Part shown: positions 1 to 12,800 of the stretch, piece by piece
Position numbering within the stretch: position 1 is the stretch's first letter
Layout: the number at the start of each line of letters is the position of its first letter
NCBI GenBank assembly: GCA_021613535.1
Contig: CP075493.1
Location: 8,804,001-8,868,000, forward strand
Origin: Adineta vaga
Lineage: Eukaryota; Rotifera
Direction: 5' to 3'
Length of the DNA: 64,000 nucleotides
Notes under the pieces: model-generated
Seen by the model: the letters and a program-made list of their open reading frames with translations, nothing else
The model's database searches: none
Told to the model about the DNA's origin: nothing
Made by a program: the position numbers and the translations under genes

Positions 1-676
1 TTTGCCAAGATTTTCCATGGCTTCTTGAACAATTTCCATTGGTTTATTTACAAGATATTTGACTCGCTCAAGAAAACCACCATTATTAGTTGTAGGTTCC
101 TGATCATTATCGGATGGTGTTAAGTCATCTTTATCAATTAGACATGATGTTGATAATGAATGTGTTTCATACACATGTAAAGATGATGTACTGTGAAGAC
201 TATTTTCACTAGTTGTTCGTCGAGGTGCTACGATTTGATTGATGTCATTTTCAGTGGAATGATAATCAAGTGAATCTGATGAAGGTTGAGTAATTGAATC
301 CAGACTAATATCCATTTGTTGTCCAGATTTTGTTGCTCCTTTTTGATGATGATTATCGTCATCTGATGAGATTTGTTCATCATTAACCATTGTCGTATAA
401 CTTGCTGATATAAATTCTTTATCATCTTCATGGCGATTTGATGCTGCCTGCTGTTGTCGACGATGATGAGATAAATGTGGATGGATCATAAGTTGTATTT
501 TCATAACGTGACATTCGTCGAAGATAATCAAGTTGAGCAGCTAATTCAAAAGTACGATCTGTCAGATTATCTTCATGTGAAAGACTAATATCATCCGATA
601 TGCTTGTTGCTGTTGAACGTTGACATGATACTCGACGTTGATCAAGAACAATCGTTGGAATACATTTCATATTAGA
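1..676 (-). other. ANK: Ankyrin tail segment 3, running off the window edge
   Basis: From the acceptor at 676 the frame reads [20 protein letters not shown] to [16 protein letters not shown] and then hits a stop at 428. A second frame is clearly coding from about 478 to base 1 ([20 protein letters not shown], ending [15 protein letters not shown]). A short intron between about 455 and 520 (GTTATG donor, GGCAG acceptor) would join the two with matching phase 1. Otherwise an indel or alternative splicing is needed. The gene continues past base 1. Confidence 0.6.
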
Positions 677-3600
677 CTAAAAATAAAAAGATAAATCTTT
701 TTAGACATGATCGCCTCGAAGATATTCATATGCATTCATGAAGAAATTAATCAATAATCTTCTTACCTCTTTTAACATTATATCTTGTGCTTCTTTAATA
801 ACATTATTCACTATATCTTGAACTACTCGATTTTCATCAACTTCCGGTAAAATTATTGGACTTGATGATCGTCGATCAGTTACTAATGAATCACGGCGAT
901 ATTTAACAATGTCTTCAGATAATGAAACGATATTATTTGAAATAAAGATTTCTTCATGAATTCGATTATTTAATTGTTTTGAAACTGTATTTAATTCATT
1001 GATTAATCCACCGAGTTCATTAAATGATTTTGATGATATTGGTGATTTAATGGATTCCATAGGTTCATCAAGTTTATCTTCTAATTGTTCTTCCATATTT
1101 TGTAACTCAACAACAAGATTTGTTAATTCATTGACGGATTTTGTTGTTATAATTTGTGGAATGGATGTAAGTGAACAAACATTTTGTGGTTCATTTTCTG
1201 ATAGACTAGAAAATGAAGATGATGATGATGATGATTGAGGACGAATCTCATACATTTGATGTTCAAGTGTTTGTAATTCTTGAACGAGATCACCGAGTTC
1301 TTGTGCAGATTTTGATGCAACAACATCATTAACAAATAAATATGGTTGATCAGAAATTTGTGGAATTAATTTTTCATTTTCTTCATCATCATCATCATCC
1401 GATGATGAATACCCACCAGAATTCTCCTCATCATTATTCTCACTACTAGTCGTCGATGCTTCACTTGGACTAAATTCATTATCATATCTAATCAATGCAT
1501 TTTCAATAGCATGTTGAACAAGTTGAACAGCTGTTTGGTAATATAATTGTTCTTGTTCATATTCAATGGCTTCAGAAATTGCATCATTAAGGATTTTTCC
1601 TACAACTTCATTTGATGTTTGTCGAAGACGAGCTTCATATTCGGAGGAATAAGTATCGTCCTCACTGGATTGATAAGTAATTGTGTGGTCAATCGTATCT
1701 GGAGGGTTAGTTTTCGTCGAAATGGAACTTCCATCTTCATCTGCATCTTCATCTTCTTGTTCGAAGGATGGAGGAGATACAAATATAAAAGCAATTTCAT
1801 TTGGAGATTTTTTCTCAGTTAAATCTTCTTCTTGTTGAAGGGGTTTTTCGACAATCAATTCATCCTCTTCAATTATTGTCGGATGACGTGATTTATTCAT
1901 CTGTTCATCAACGAAAATAGTTGGATGAGAAGATGGTAATTTCTCGATTTCATGTATGATTTCACAATGAGATGATTTCGAGTGTCTTCGTTCAGTCGTT
2001 ATAAATGATTCAGCAAGAATTTCTTCTTCGTCTTCTCGAGTTTGTTGTTTTTCGAGTCTAGTCGGTTTTTTCGACCACGATGCAGCAAGCATTAAATCAC
2101 TCATAATTCCTCGAAGATTATCGATGGATACGGATGGTGATGATAAATTTAATTCAGTTTGATTTTCTATTGGACGTTCAGTAAATAATGAATGGTGTAT
2201 ATCACCTTCATAAAAAACTTCATTTGATACACGAGGCTTTTCAGGTATTAATGGTTTCTTTTTTGATTGATGTTCATTATCTTTATTTGATTCCGAATGA
2301 TGATATAATGAACGCGTAATATCACCTTCATAGAAACTGGAAGCATTAATTTGAGCATCTTCAGGTATGAGTCGCGGTGGATGAGATGAAATTGTCTTTC
2401 GATGTTTTAATGTTTTATCACCTTCGAAAAAGACATCACTTGTAATCACTGGATTCTCCGGAATAAGACGTTTATGAAACAGTTGAGGAGATACTTTATG
2501 TTCATTTGAACTTGTATCTTCATCTATATTTTTGATTAATTCTAATTTATCTTCAAAATCTGCAATTAAATCTCGTTGAGATTGTGTATCTGTTGCTTTA
2601 ATTTGTTCGATAAGATTTTGTAAACTACTAAGATTTTGTTCGAATAAATCAATAAAATTATATTCATTCTGTGTTGATGTTTGAGTACATTGATTTTCCA
2701 GTTCATCTAATTGATAATCAATACGTAATTGATCTTGTTTATTAAGATGAATATTATTGAGAATAAATTTTAAATCATGAATTTTCTTTTGAAGATTATT
2801 TAATATTGTTAATGTTAATGGTTTATGTTTTAATTGATCGATAAGTAAATAAATTTCTTCAATTTTATTATCAAAATATTCAAAATAATCTTCATGTTGA
2901 AGTAAAGATGACGAACGAATTGTTTTCATTTCAGATAATTGTTCATCACGATCAATAGGTACACTTTCATCTTCGTCAGAAATGGAATGATGACTTCGAA
3001 TTTTTTCTTGTTCTCCATCTTTTTCATGATCATCCGAATCACTATCGAGATCAAAACTATCCGGTAACTGAATTGTTGCACGTTTCATTACTGGTGATGA
3101 AAATTTTTGTAAATGTGCTTGTACTTGAGAATCAGCAATTGGTTGAACAATCCAAAAGGAATTTATAGCTTTCACAACTATATATCGACTTTTAGGTGAT
3201 TCAGCATCGTAATGAATTTCCAGAGAATCTGGTAGTTTGTTATTGGATGGTGATGTTTGAATAGCGGATGATTGTTGAAGAAGATTAATTCGAGATATAT
3301 CGAATGGTGATGTAGTACTATCGACTTTATGATGAGAATCAAATTGACCTTTGAGTGATTCAAGAATTGTTCCAGTTATAGCAGTTACACCTTCATTTAC
3401 AGCTAAACGTGAACGTAAAACAGATAATTCATGTTCAGCAGTTAATAATTCGGATTGTAATAATGGAGATTCTTTTTCAATCATATTTGTTATATTTTGT
3501 TCAAAAGATAACTTTGTTGGTAATGGTAAACGACGTCGAGAATTTGATGATGATGCAGTAGTATCGGACTCTTTCGGTTTCTCTTGTTGTTGAGTATTAG

Positions 3601-3788
3601 TTGAAGTAGCTTCGTTTATCTACTAATTGTCGATGGAATTTTATTGAATTGTTGAAACGGTATATTGGAATTTTTACTTGGCATTTTTGATGAAAATTTA
3701 GCGGATGTATGAGTAGTGATGCAAGAAGTAGAAAAAGGAGAAAATGAAGAAGAAAGAATAGAAGAAGAATTTAATAATAATGATGATT

Positions 3789-3823
<35 letters not shown>

Positions 3824-6800
3824 GGTAATAGTGATGATAATGCTTCTTCTCCTTTGCCGGCAAGAGTAGCTGTAAACAATAGAAAACAAGGAAAAAAAAC
3901 GAGATGTAGCAGCTTAGCAGTCACTTCATCTTCTTCGATTCTTCTGATTCTCTTTAACAGATTAGATTGGAAAGAAACGAGGGAGAAAAAAACAACAGAA
4001 AGAAATACTAGCTAGCATCTACACACAGAAATGCCCTTTTTTTTGTTAGAAAGGAGAATGAAAGAAAAAAAAAGAGAACATGTATACGGAGAAAAAACGG
4101 AAAGTTTTTTTTTTCTCGAGCAGGATTCTGTGTGTGATACGGTTTGCGCTGTTGAGGGAAAAGAGAGGAAGGGTAAACGGCCATCCGTTAGAACATGCAA
4201 ACATGTAAGCAAACGAAAAGAAATAGGTGCAGTAATAATAGAAAAGAGATCTTGGTCGATAAGACAAGCGTTAAAAGAAAAAGAGTGTCTCTTGTCTTGA
4301 TTCATTTTTTTCTCTTTACTTTGATGATCGATTATCATGGAAATATTTTTTTCTATTGTTTACACATACTCAATGCCGGGAGTGAATGATGATCAAGAAG
4401 AAGAAGAAGAAGAAGAAGAAGAAGAAGAGGGAGGAGGAAAAGACGAAGAATACAAAAAGACGAGGATAATAAAGAAAACAACAACAACAACAACAAACAA
4501 CATTGATAAAAACAACAAACATGCAACAAACAACAGCATTAGTTATAAACCGTATCACACACACATTCCCTTAGAGTATATATATGTATATATATGTTTT
4601 AACATTTATATGTACACAAACATAATGCAATAAATGTGATAATTCGCGCATAGAAAAATTCAATGAATGTTTTTTAACTACATGCGATCAATAAGCTCAA
4701 TCTCAAAATGACTTCATGCTTTATGTTTGCTTACATTATTGATTTCTCGAAACATTTTGCGCTAGAACAATCATTGATGAAATTCTTTCTCTTCTGTATC
4801 GTACGAGGAGAAAGTAAATATTTCATTATGCTTACCTTCGTGTTCAATGGAAGATTGAAGAGTTGTTGAATCGAGATTATCTAAAATAGAAAGAAAAAAA
4901 GAAAGAAGTGAGGATTCATTTGTTGTTTTTAGCAAAGAATTCATCAAAAGAATTAAAAAATAATTTAAATTAATTATCAACCACATGCGCGCACATCATA
5001 CGCAAACCTTGGTGATGAATATGATGATTGAGTTGAGCAAAAACATTCGTTACAAATGACATATCACATTCATTAAGCGGCTCAATATCATCTTCCATAA
5101 TTTCGATTGTGGGTGTTGACGCTATGGTATATCAAAAAAAAGAAGAAAGTCAACGCTTTCGGTTTTTTTTTCTTTCAAGACAAGCAAATTGGTTTTGCCA
5201 TGCCATTCGAAGAGGAAAAAGGAAGAGGAAGAGGAAGGTAAAAAGACATGCCAGGAATAAATGAACATGTCCGTGCTTGGTAGTATGCCGGATTGTTGAC
5301 TACCTTGAGAAAGACTTTCAATTGTATCATCATCGCTTGTATCAGAATTTAAACGTTGTAATGGAGTTACTGTACCACCGGTATTAAATGTACTAACTGC
5401 TGAAACATAGGTTGGACTTGTTGCTGTCGATGTCGAAACATTATCTAAACTTTCGTAGAGTGTTGATGATGATGATGATGGAGTCGATGATCTTGTTGTA
5501 GTTGTTGAAGGAAATGATGGAAGAGGAGGTGATGTGCTTTGTAGTCGTTGATGATCATCATGTAAACTTCCGTAAGATTCATGTAAATTATCATAATCGG
5601 ATAGAAGTGTGTGAACTGACGCGATATTATCAATATTTTGTGGAAAAAATACTGTGTTATCACGCATGGTATTAATTTTCAAGTCCGAACAATTTTCTTG
5701 AGAAGTATTTTCATTAGATTTCGATTGACTAGAAATATTATTACTATTAGATACGAATGTCACAGGTTGATTTGTTTTATCATCATTATTGTTCACGGTT
5801 GTTGTTGATGAAATTAATGTTGGTGGTGAACTTACTACTGTCACTGATGTTGTAAATAAGGGTGTTGATTTTGTGGTAACAACCTCACGCAAAGGTGAAA
5901 CGATTTTTGGCGTAACATTAGGTTGAGTTTCTAGTGAAACGAACATTAATGGACGTGCTAGAGAAGGAGGCGTAGGCGAAATATAAGTTGTCACTACCGA
6001 ATGCGGAAATGATGAAGTATTATCACTAGATGTCTTCGTTGAGTTCGTTGATGTCTTAATATTTTCTTGAGTTTCTTGTAAAATTATTTCTGCTAATTCT
6101 GTTGCAAACTGAGTGATTTTTATTGGAACATGTTCATCTGCGGTTTTGTCAACCGGTGATGAAATTAGATTAATGTTCACTGTTTGTTCTGATTCATAAT
6201 CAAATGATTTTGTCGTTACTGGAGTATCTGTATTTGTGGCTAGTCGACTTGGATCGACTGTAAACGATCGAATAGTTTGTAAACTATCGGAAATATGTAG
6301 ATTTCCGAATTGACTTGTATCCGGTGGTGTTTGTCGTAAGATATTTATATCAAGATCATCATTGGAAACGATACCAAATGTATCAGCAAGATTTAAAACT
6401 TTTTTAACAGCCTTATCAGTTTGTTGCAAGAAACTTTTATTACTATAGAGAGAAAAATGTCGCGGTGGTTTTGCCGGTGGTATAGGAACCATATCAACCG
6501 ATGATAACGAATCGGATTCATCATTTTGACGTGGTGGTTTCGTTGGTGGTGGTGGTGTTAGCTTCGTTTGACTAATCGATTCACATGAATCAATGGATAG
6601 TTCAATGCCTTGTTGATCCGAATAGTCATTAAATGTTGTTGGTGATGCATTAGTACATGAATGTGTATATGGCTGATATGAACTAGTTAATTGTTGTTCA
6701 ATCGGATGTCCTCCGCCTTCGGGAGACTTCTTTTTTGTTATTGTCTTTTTCAATGGTCGAACAACCGCATGTTTAAATGCATTGGCTATTGCGCGCGCTT

Positions 6801-9800
6801 GATCAGGTATGATTCTCGATTTTATAAAACGTTCACCTACGGGTGTTGGATTAACACGAGTAGGTGCTGGAAAAAAGTATGAGAGATTAAAAACAAACTA
6901 CTGATCAATGTCATCTATGGTTATTTTTTACATGCACTATTTATTTTTCTTTCAACTTACGAATATCATCAAATGCGTGAGATGTTTGTTCAGCGAGTTG
7001 TTGAGTTGTTGTTTTTGTTTGGTCGAAAATTGTATCTGATTGAATTGATGAGATTATAGGTTGATCATCTGGTAAGATTGGTGTTGCTTCTTGAACAATA
7101 TTTACAATACCAAAATCACCAAGTTTTTTTGAAGATTTTTTTGATTGGAATTCTAAAATAAACAAAAGAAATATTATCTTTCGATATCATCTTCGTTCGA
7201 TTGATAAAGAATCTTTACTAAGAATCCGACGTTTTCTTTTGAATAATCCACAACATAAGGTTCGATTTCTATTCAAACAGAGTAATGGCATGTCTAATCG
7301 ATTAGTATTCCAATGCTTAATTATATCGAATAGTTAGTCGAGACATACAAATCTTTTCTCTTTTTTTTTGCTACCAGATGTGCTTTCATATCAAGCATTT
7401 GCTTATGTATATATCAATAATATCTTTGCGAGAAAAAACAGATCAAACTCATTTAGCTCTCTTTCTTCTTCGTCGTTTTCGTCTTCTTCTTCCTCTTCTT
7501 CTTCTTCTTCTTTTTCTTTTCTCTTAACTTGGTGATAAAGTATATTGACACGAGAATAAGAAATAAATAATGCAATGATTTTCTTTATGAGTATAACTTA
7601 GAATAACAATGACACGCATTCTGATTCACCTTGTACATGAATGATAAACATATTTAGATTGATTATCAGATGAAGAGAAGAAAAGAAAAGAAAAGAAAGG
7701 AGCATTTACATCTATATAAATATAATTATTCTATTTACAGAAATAAGATACGTGACTTAACTATTTTATCAGAAGACATCCTTTTCCAGAAACGACAAAC
7801 AAGCTGTTATTTTCTTGGTTCTATTAACTATAAATAATATTGACATTGAAAAGTCTGTTCAATATCTTCTTTGACAATCTTTCGTTTCTGTTTTTTAATC
7901 ATTTGCATCTCATTGTCAAAACTAAATATGAAGATTGTTTTTTTATGACCTTCGTTCATTCATTAGGGAGTAACATGAAATATTATATGACTAGAAAGAT
8001 ATAAATACACCCTGGTGCCACTCGTGCACGTTCGAAAAGATTCATTAGGAATGTAAAAGAAGGAAAACCTTTGTAAGCGGTATTGTTTTATGTTTTAATT
8101 TAACGCTCATATATATTCAACGATTAGAAGAGAATATTTTTGACATTCTTCTGAAATCCTAATTGCTATTGCCGATTGTTTCCTTTTTCCCTCTTCTTCA
8201 CAATGCCAATCATTATGTCAAGTACAAAATTGCCTCTTATGACCTTTGTTTGAGAAGAAGAAAAAGGAAACAACCTAATTTCTACTTGTAATATCGCGGA
8301 AAGCTTTCACTATAATTATCTGAAACTAGGAACTAAAAATAAACTAAACCGACAACATACCCAAATTAGCTGTTGGTGTTGTACGTCCTTCAGTCATATC
8401 TGCATTTTCTTGTTTAGATGATGCATGATAAGGATCATCGAGATCAGCTAAATAGCAAGAAAGAATATTAGTTTTTTAATTGTCCATATTTAAGAAGAGA
8501 GAAAATAAACATAGACCAACTAATTGAAAACAATACAAACAAAAGCAATTCCATGCTCCAATTTCAAGCAGATCATATAATAAATACACACGAAAAGAAC
8601 CTTTATCACGTGATAATCTATTTAGTTTGTCTTTTAAAGTTTCCAAATGCATCATCTCAAATTGATGTGAATGACAACTTAATGGTGTGATCGAGCCTGA
8701 ATAATTCGGTGGATGATAGATAGAAAAATGACCAACACCACCGTAACGTGATACTGGTGTTGCTGCTTTACTCGAATCAACGAAATGTAAAGGCCCATCA
8801 CGTTCACCTTTAAACACAAAATAACAACACATAAACATACAAACAACAATAGAAACAACAATCAATATCTTTTTAACATCGAACAGTTATGAACCTAGAC
8901 TTTTTCTCATTGCTACTGTAACAATGGTATCAACACTTGATGCTGAAGATGATGAAGGTATAAAATCTTTCGATAGATCACGTTTAACCATTTTCAACGG
9001 TTCTAATTGTTTAAATTGTGGTGTTACTGTTTCATTGTTTGGTTTTTTTCCTCCTAAGTCATCTTCTGATGTTTCTTCAAATGTGATAGTTTTTATAATT
9101 GTTGTTAATGTTGGACTTCGATTAGTATCATCAATTAATAAATCTTTCATTTAAATTATTCCATGAAAAACTGTCCTATTCGATAAACAATTTCTACTTA
9201 CTAGATTTTCCTTGTCGACGACGTTCATATTCATCATCACTTTCGAAACCTTCGTCCAACTATATAAAAATAGTTAAAAATGAAAATCAAACAAATAATG
9301 ATAGTTTATATAGCATACACGACGTCCACCTGCTGTAATACCATCTACACTACCACCACGACTATTGAGACGATTTTTAGCTACTTCCTTTTCAGCAGCA
9401 TCAGTGACCCATTCAATATTGAATACACAATTATGAACAATATTTTCTTTTCCAATTTTACGTAATGCTTGTTGAAGACAATTTCCTAAGACAAAAAAAA
9501 ACAATACGTATGTTTATCGTCAATTGTGACACAAATTTGTTTATAAATAGAATCAACATATGGTCTATCTCAAATAAGACAAGCTTATCAAAAAAGATTG
9601 TATACTGTTTTCTTTCGTTGAAAACAAGCAAAAAACTAGAACAACATAACAATATTCGTATGACTGATTTACGTGTATCATTGATAAAAAAAGAACTATT
9701 TCTTACCTGTAGCGTCTGTTCCTCGTGATTTAAGCCAGTAACGTAACATGTGTAAGGAAGCATTTTCTCCAAATTCATCCATTATTTTTGTAACTTCCTC

Positions 9801-12800
9801 TTCACTTAATTCAAGTTCTGCAGCAAGTGCTGGCCACTCACTTCCAAGTAATCGAGCAATATCAGTCAAACGTATTTCTCCTTTTCGATACATGTCATCT
9901 GATTTCCAACCTGAATAGAAAACAGACGTATATACATATTGAAAATTCCTTTCAAATCTGTTTACTTTCTGAATTACGATCACGTTCAACAGAATGTAAT
10001 GCTCGAAGACGTTCTTCATTCTAAATTAAAGTATTATACAATCAAATCAAAATATTTCACAAAATTTTACTTCAAGTAAATCCTAGGAAATAAACAAAAG
10101 AAAAAGAATGATTCAACATTTATTAAATCAATTTCTTACTTTATCATAACCAGGAATTAGAATATTTAAATTACAAATTGTTTGTAATGTTTGTGGATCA
10201 ATAACCGTTGTTGATGATAAGGCTGATGCTTGACCATTTGTCATTGTAATTGATGTTGTTCGTTGAATTGATGTTAATTTTCCGTTATCTTTTGAAAAAA
10301 TTAATCGACCTGATGGTTCTTGTTCTTGATCACGTAAACGAACAACACATGGTAGACGATTTTCTTTAAATGCTCGAAATATTAATGTTAATTGTTCATT
10401 AGTTTTAATAATTGTTTGTAAGTTAGTTGATTGTAAATCAATATAAATTGAATTACCATTGACAACTTCAACTTCTTTTGATTTGGCTATTTCAGTAAAA
10501 TGTTCTTGCATTTCAAGAGTTTTATTTTCTTTATCATCAGTAATACAAAAGATTCGAACAAGTGCTTCGTTGGGATCATGACGTTTAGCGAAGACAATAA
10601 AACGAGACATATATGGAACTGATGTTGCTTCACGATAGATTTCATGTGCTAATTTAAGAATATCAGAAACACCTTGTGCATCAACTAACCAAAATCTACG
10701 AAAGAAAGAACGAAATGAAAAAACCAAAGTCAAAATAGACAAAAACTCTTACCGAGCTGAAACAGTTGTTGTAAATGTTGCACAATCATTTGAAAATGTC
10801 AATGGTGTATGTCCTGTAATATCATCAAACTGAGCTGCATGAGTACCACCTGTGATGCTACATAATAATCGAAGCGTTTGAGAATCACTTGTATAAGCAT
10901 TTCCATGTTGATGTTGATGTGATTGTTTTCTTGTTGAAGAACTTTTATTTGGTAATGGAATTGTAATTGTAATTGGTTTATGAAATTTACGACGACGCGG
11001 TTCAACTGTAACAACAGGACTTACATGAATACGTGTACCATATGAACGTTGAACTAATTGAGCGGATATTGGTAGAACATGAAGTGATACACGGATACGT
11101 TTTTGTAAAGCTTTTTCAGGAATATGTGCTTGAATTGTTGGAATTATTGATGATGCTAATTGACCACCTTGTTCATCAATAAACTGTGCTTCTTGTCGCA
11201 TACGTGTAATCAATGCAAAGAAACGTGGAAAATCATTTGTAATAATGCGAGTGATTCTTCGTGATTGAAGTTCTTCAGAATTTTGTAAATCTAGATAATA
11301 AATGTATTTTAAAAAAAAATTTTAGATCAACAAATGAATATTACCTTCGGAATCAACAGTATCGCCAAATACATCACGAACAGCATCATCAGCTATTGAA
11401 CTTGTATGTTCGGTCCATTTTTCTCCATTGTCACTTCGTAGGACAACAATTTCACGTTCATGATTTCGTAATGAAGCAAAATGTGGTATTTCAAGAATAA
11501 CAGGTCTAAATAAAAACAAAAAATTCAATAAATCAAATAAGGTTCGTGTGTGCCATTCGATTGTTCTCAATATCGCTCCAAGAGAGAACTTTTTTGTCAA
11601 TAATAACTCTCTTTTCTGTTAAGAACTATTCTAATTGTATATTTTCTTTACCCGAGGAATTTGCAACCAACTGGTCCAACTTCTAGAACACGTGCTGCCA
11701 ATGCTTCGCCTTCATTAATGGGCGGTGGTATCGTTAATTTATCTCGTTTAACAAATCGACATGTAATTCGTGTTGGCATACTAGCGCGTTTTTGTGGAAT
11801 AATAACTCGAACACCAGAATGTCGACAACCACGCATTGCACCACCACGGGCATCAACCAAAAAGCTTACCAAAAATCTATATCAATGTATAGAAAAAAAT
11901 AAATACAAATTGAAACAAAAGATAAGAAACAAAAGAAGTTAATTAATCTAGGAGGATTAGTCGAGCAGTAGAGAGATAGAATTAACAAAACGTGCAAAAT
12001 ACTTACGATCGACACTGAAAACGTTCCCTAGAAAAATGTGTATAAAAAAAGACTGGTCAAATCCACTGCATCCACAATTAACACACAAACACACACGGCA
12101 AGAAATACAACTTCATCACCATTCTTTTTCTCTATTAAAATCAAACGATTACTCACCCTCCATGACGTGGTTTTGTAATCACTTCATTGTCAGCTACTAA
12201 TGTTTGTGGTGCTATTGCAGATGTTTGATGATCATTTAAATTATCTCGACTTTCCGTCCAATGATCTTTACCAGCGAGCATTGGATATTCCGGTTCTTCC
12301 TTTAAAAATATATAAAAAGAAACGAAAGAATAAAATAGAAATGAAACCTCGACATAATTTTATTTACCTTGTTAAATGATGTTTGATGAAGTTTGTTCTC
12401 TTCTGCTTCAGTCATTAAAACACCTTCACGCAAATATTGCATATGAACATTCGAACTAGCATCACCAAGCATATCTAAATAGCAATAAATAACCGTTTGA
12501 TATGTCTCGATATCTAAACAACTCCATATGCGTCAGTATTGACATTAATCATGCGCGCATGTAACTCAAAGGGTAAAAAACATTCTGCTGATCTTTTCAT
12601 AACAAGCAAGAGAAGGAAGAAGAATAAAGAGAAGTACAAGGCACCATTCGACTACCTTTCGTCTTTTTTTCAGGTAATTTCAAATTGTCGATAACTGTTC
12701 CCAATTGATAATATCCGATTTCCGGATAGAGTATATCAATCAGATGACCTTCAGCTGAAGATACTGATAAAACTTTGACATTTTCTTTTCATTCAATCAT

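Noticed and set aside
701-3609. Long tail exon as an independent gene
   Set aside because: Splice phases on both sides match the ankyrin tail exons and there is no promoter or convincing start, so I kept it in the ankyrin gene, with some doubt.
3616-4633. Several open frames rich in Ser, Glu, Phe or Asn on both strands
   Set aside because: They are translations of GAA, GAT and poly-T tracts inside an ankyrin intron; no splice context or family similarity.
5122-5263. C-terminal part of the long minus-strand frame (phenylalanine and lysine rich)
   Set aside because: It is intron read-through: the tail exon ends at a GTAGTC donor at 5304 and resumes at 5121 with matching phase 1.
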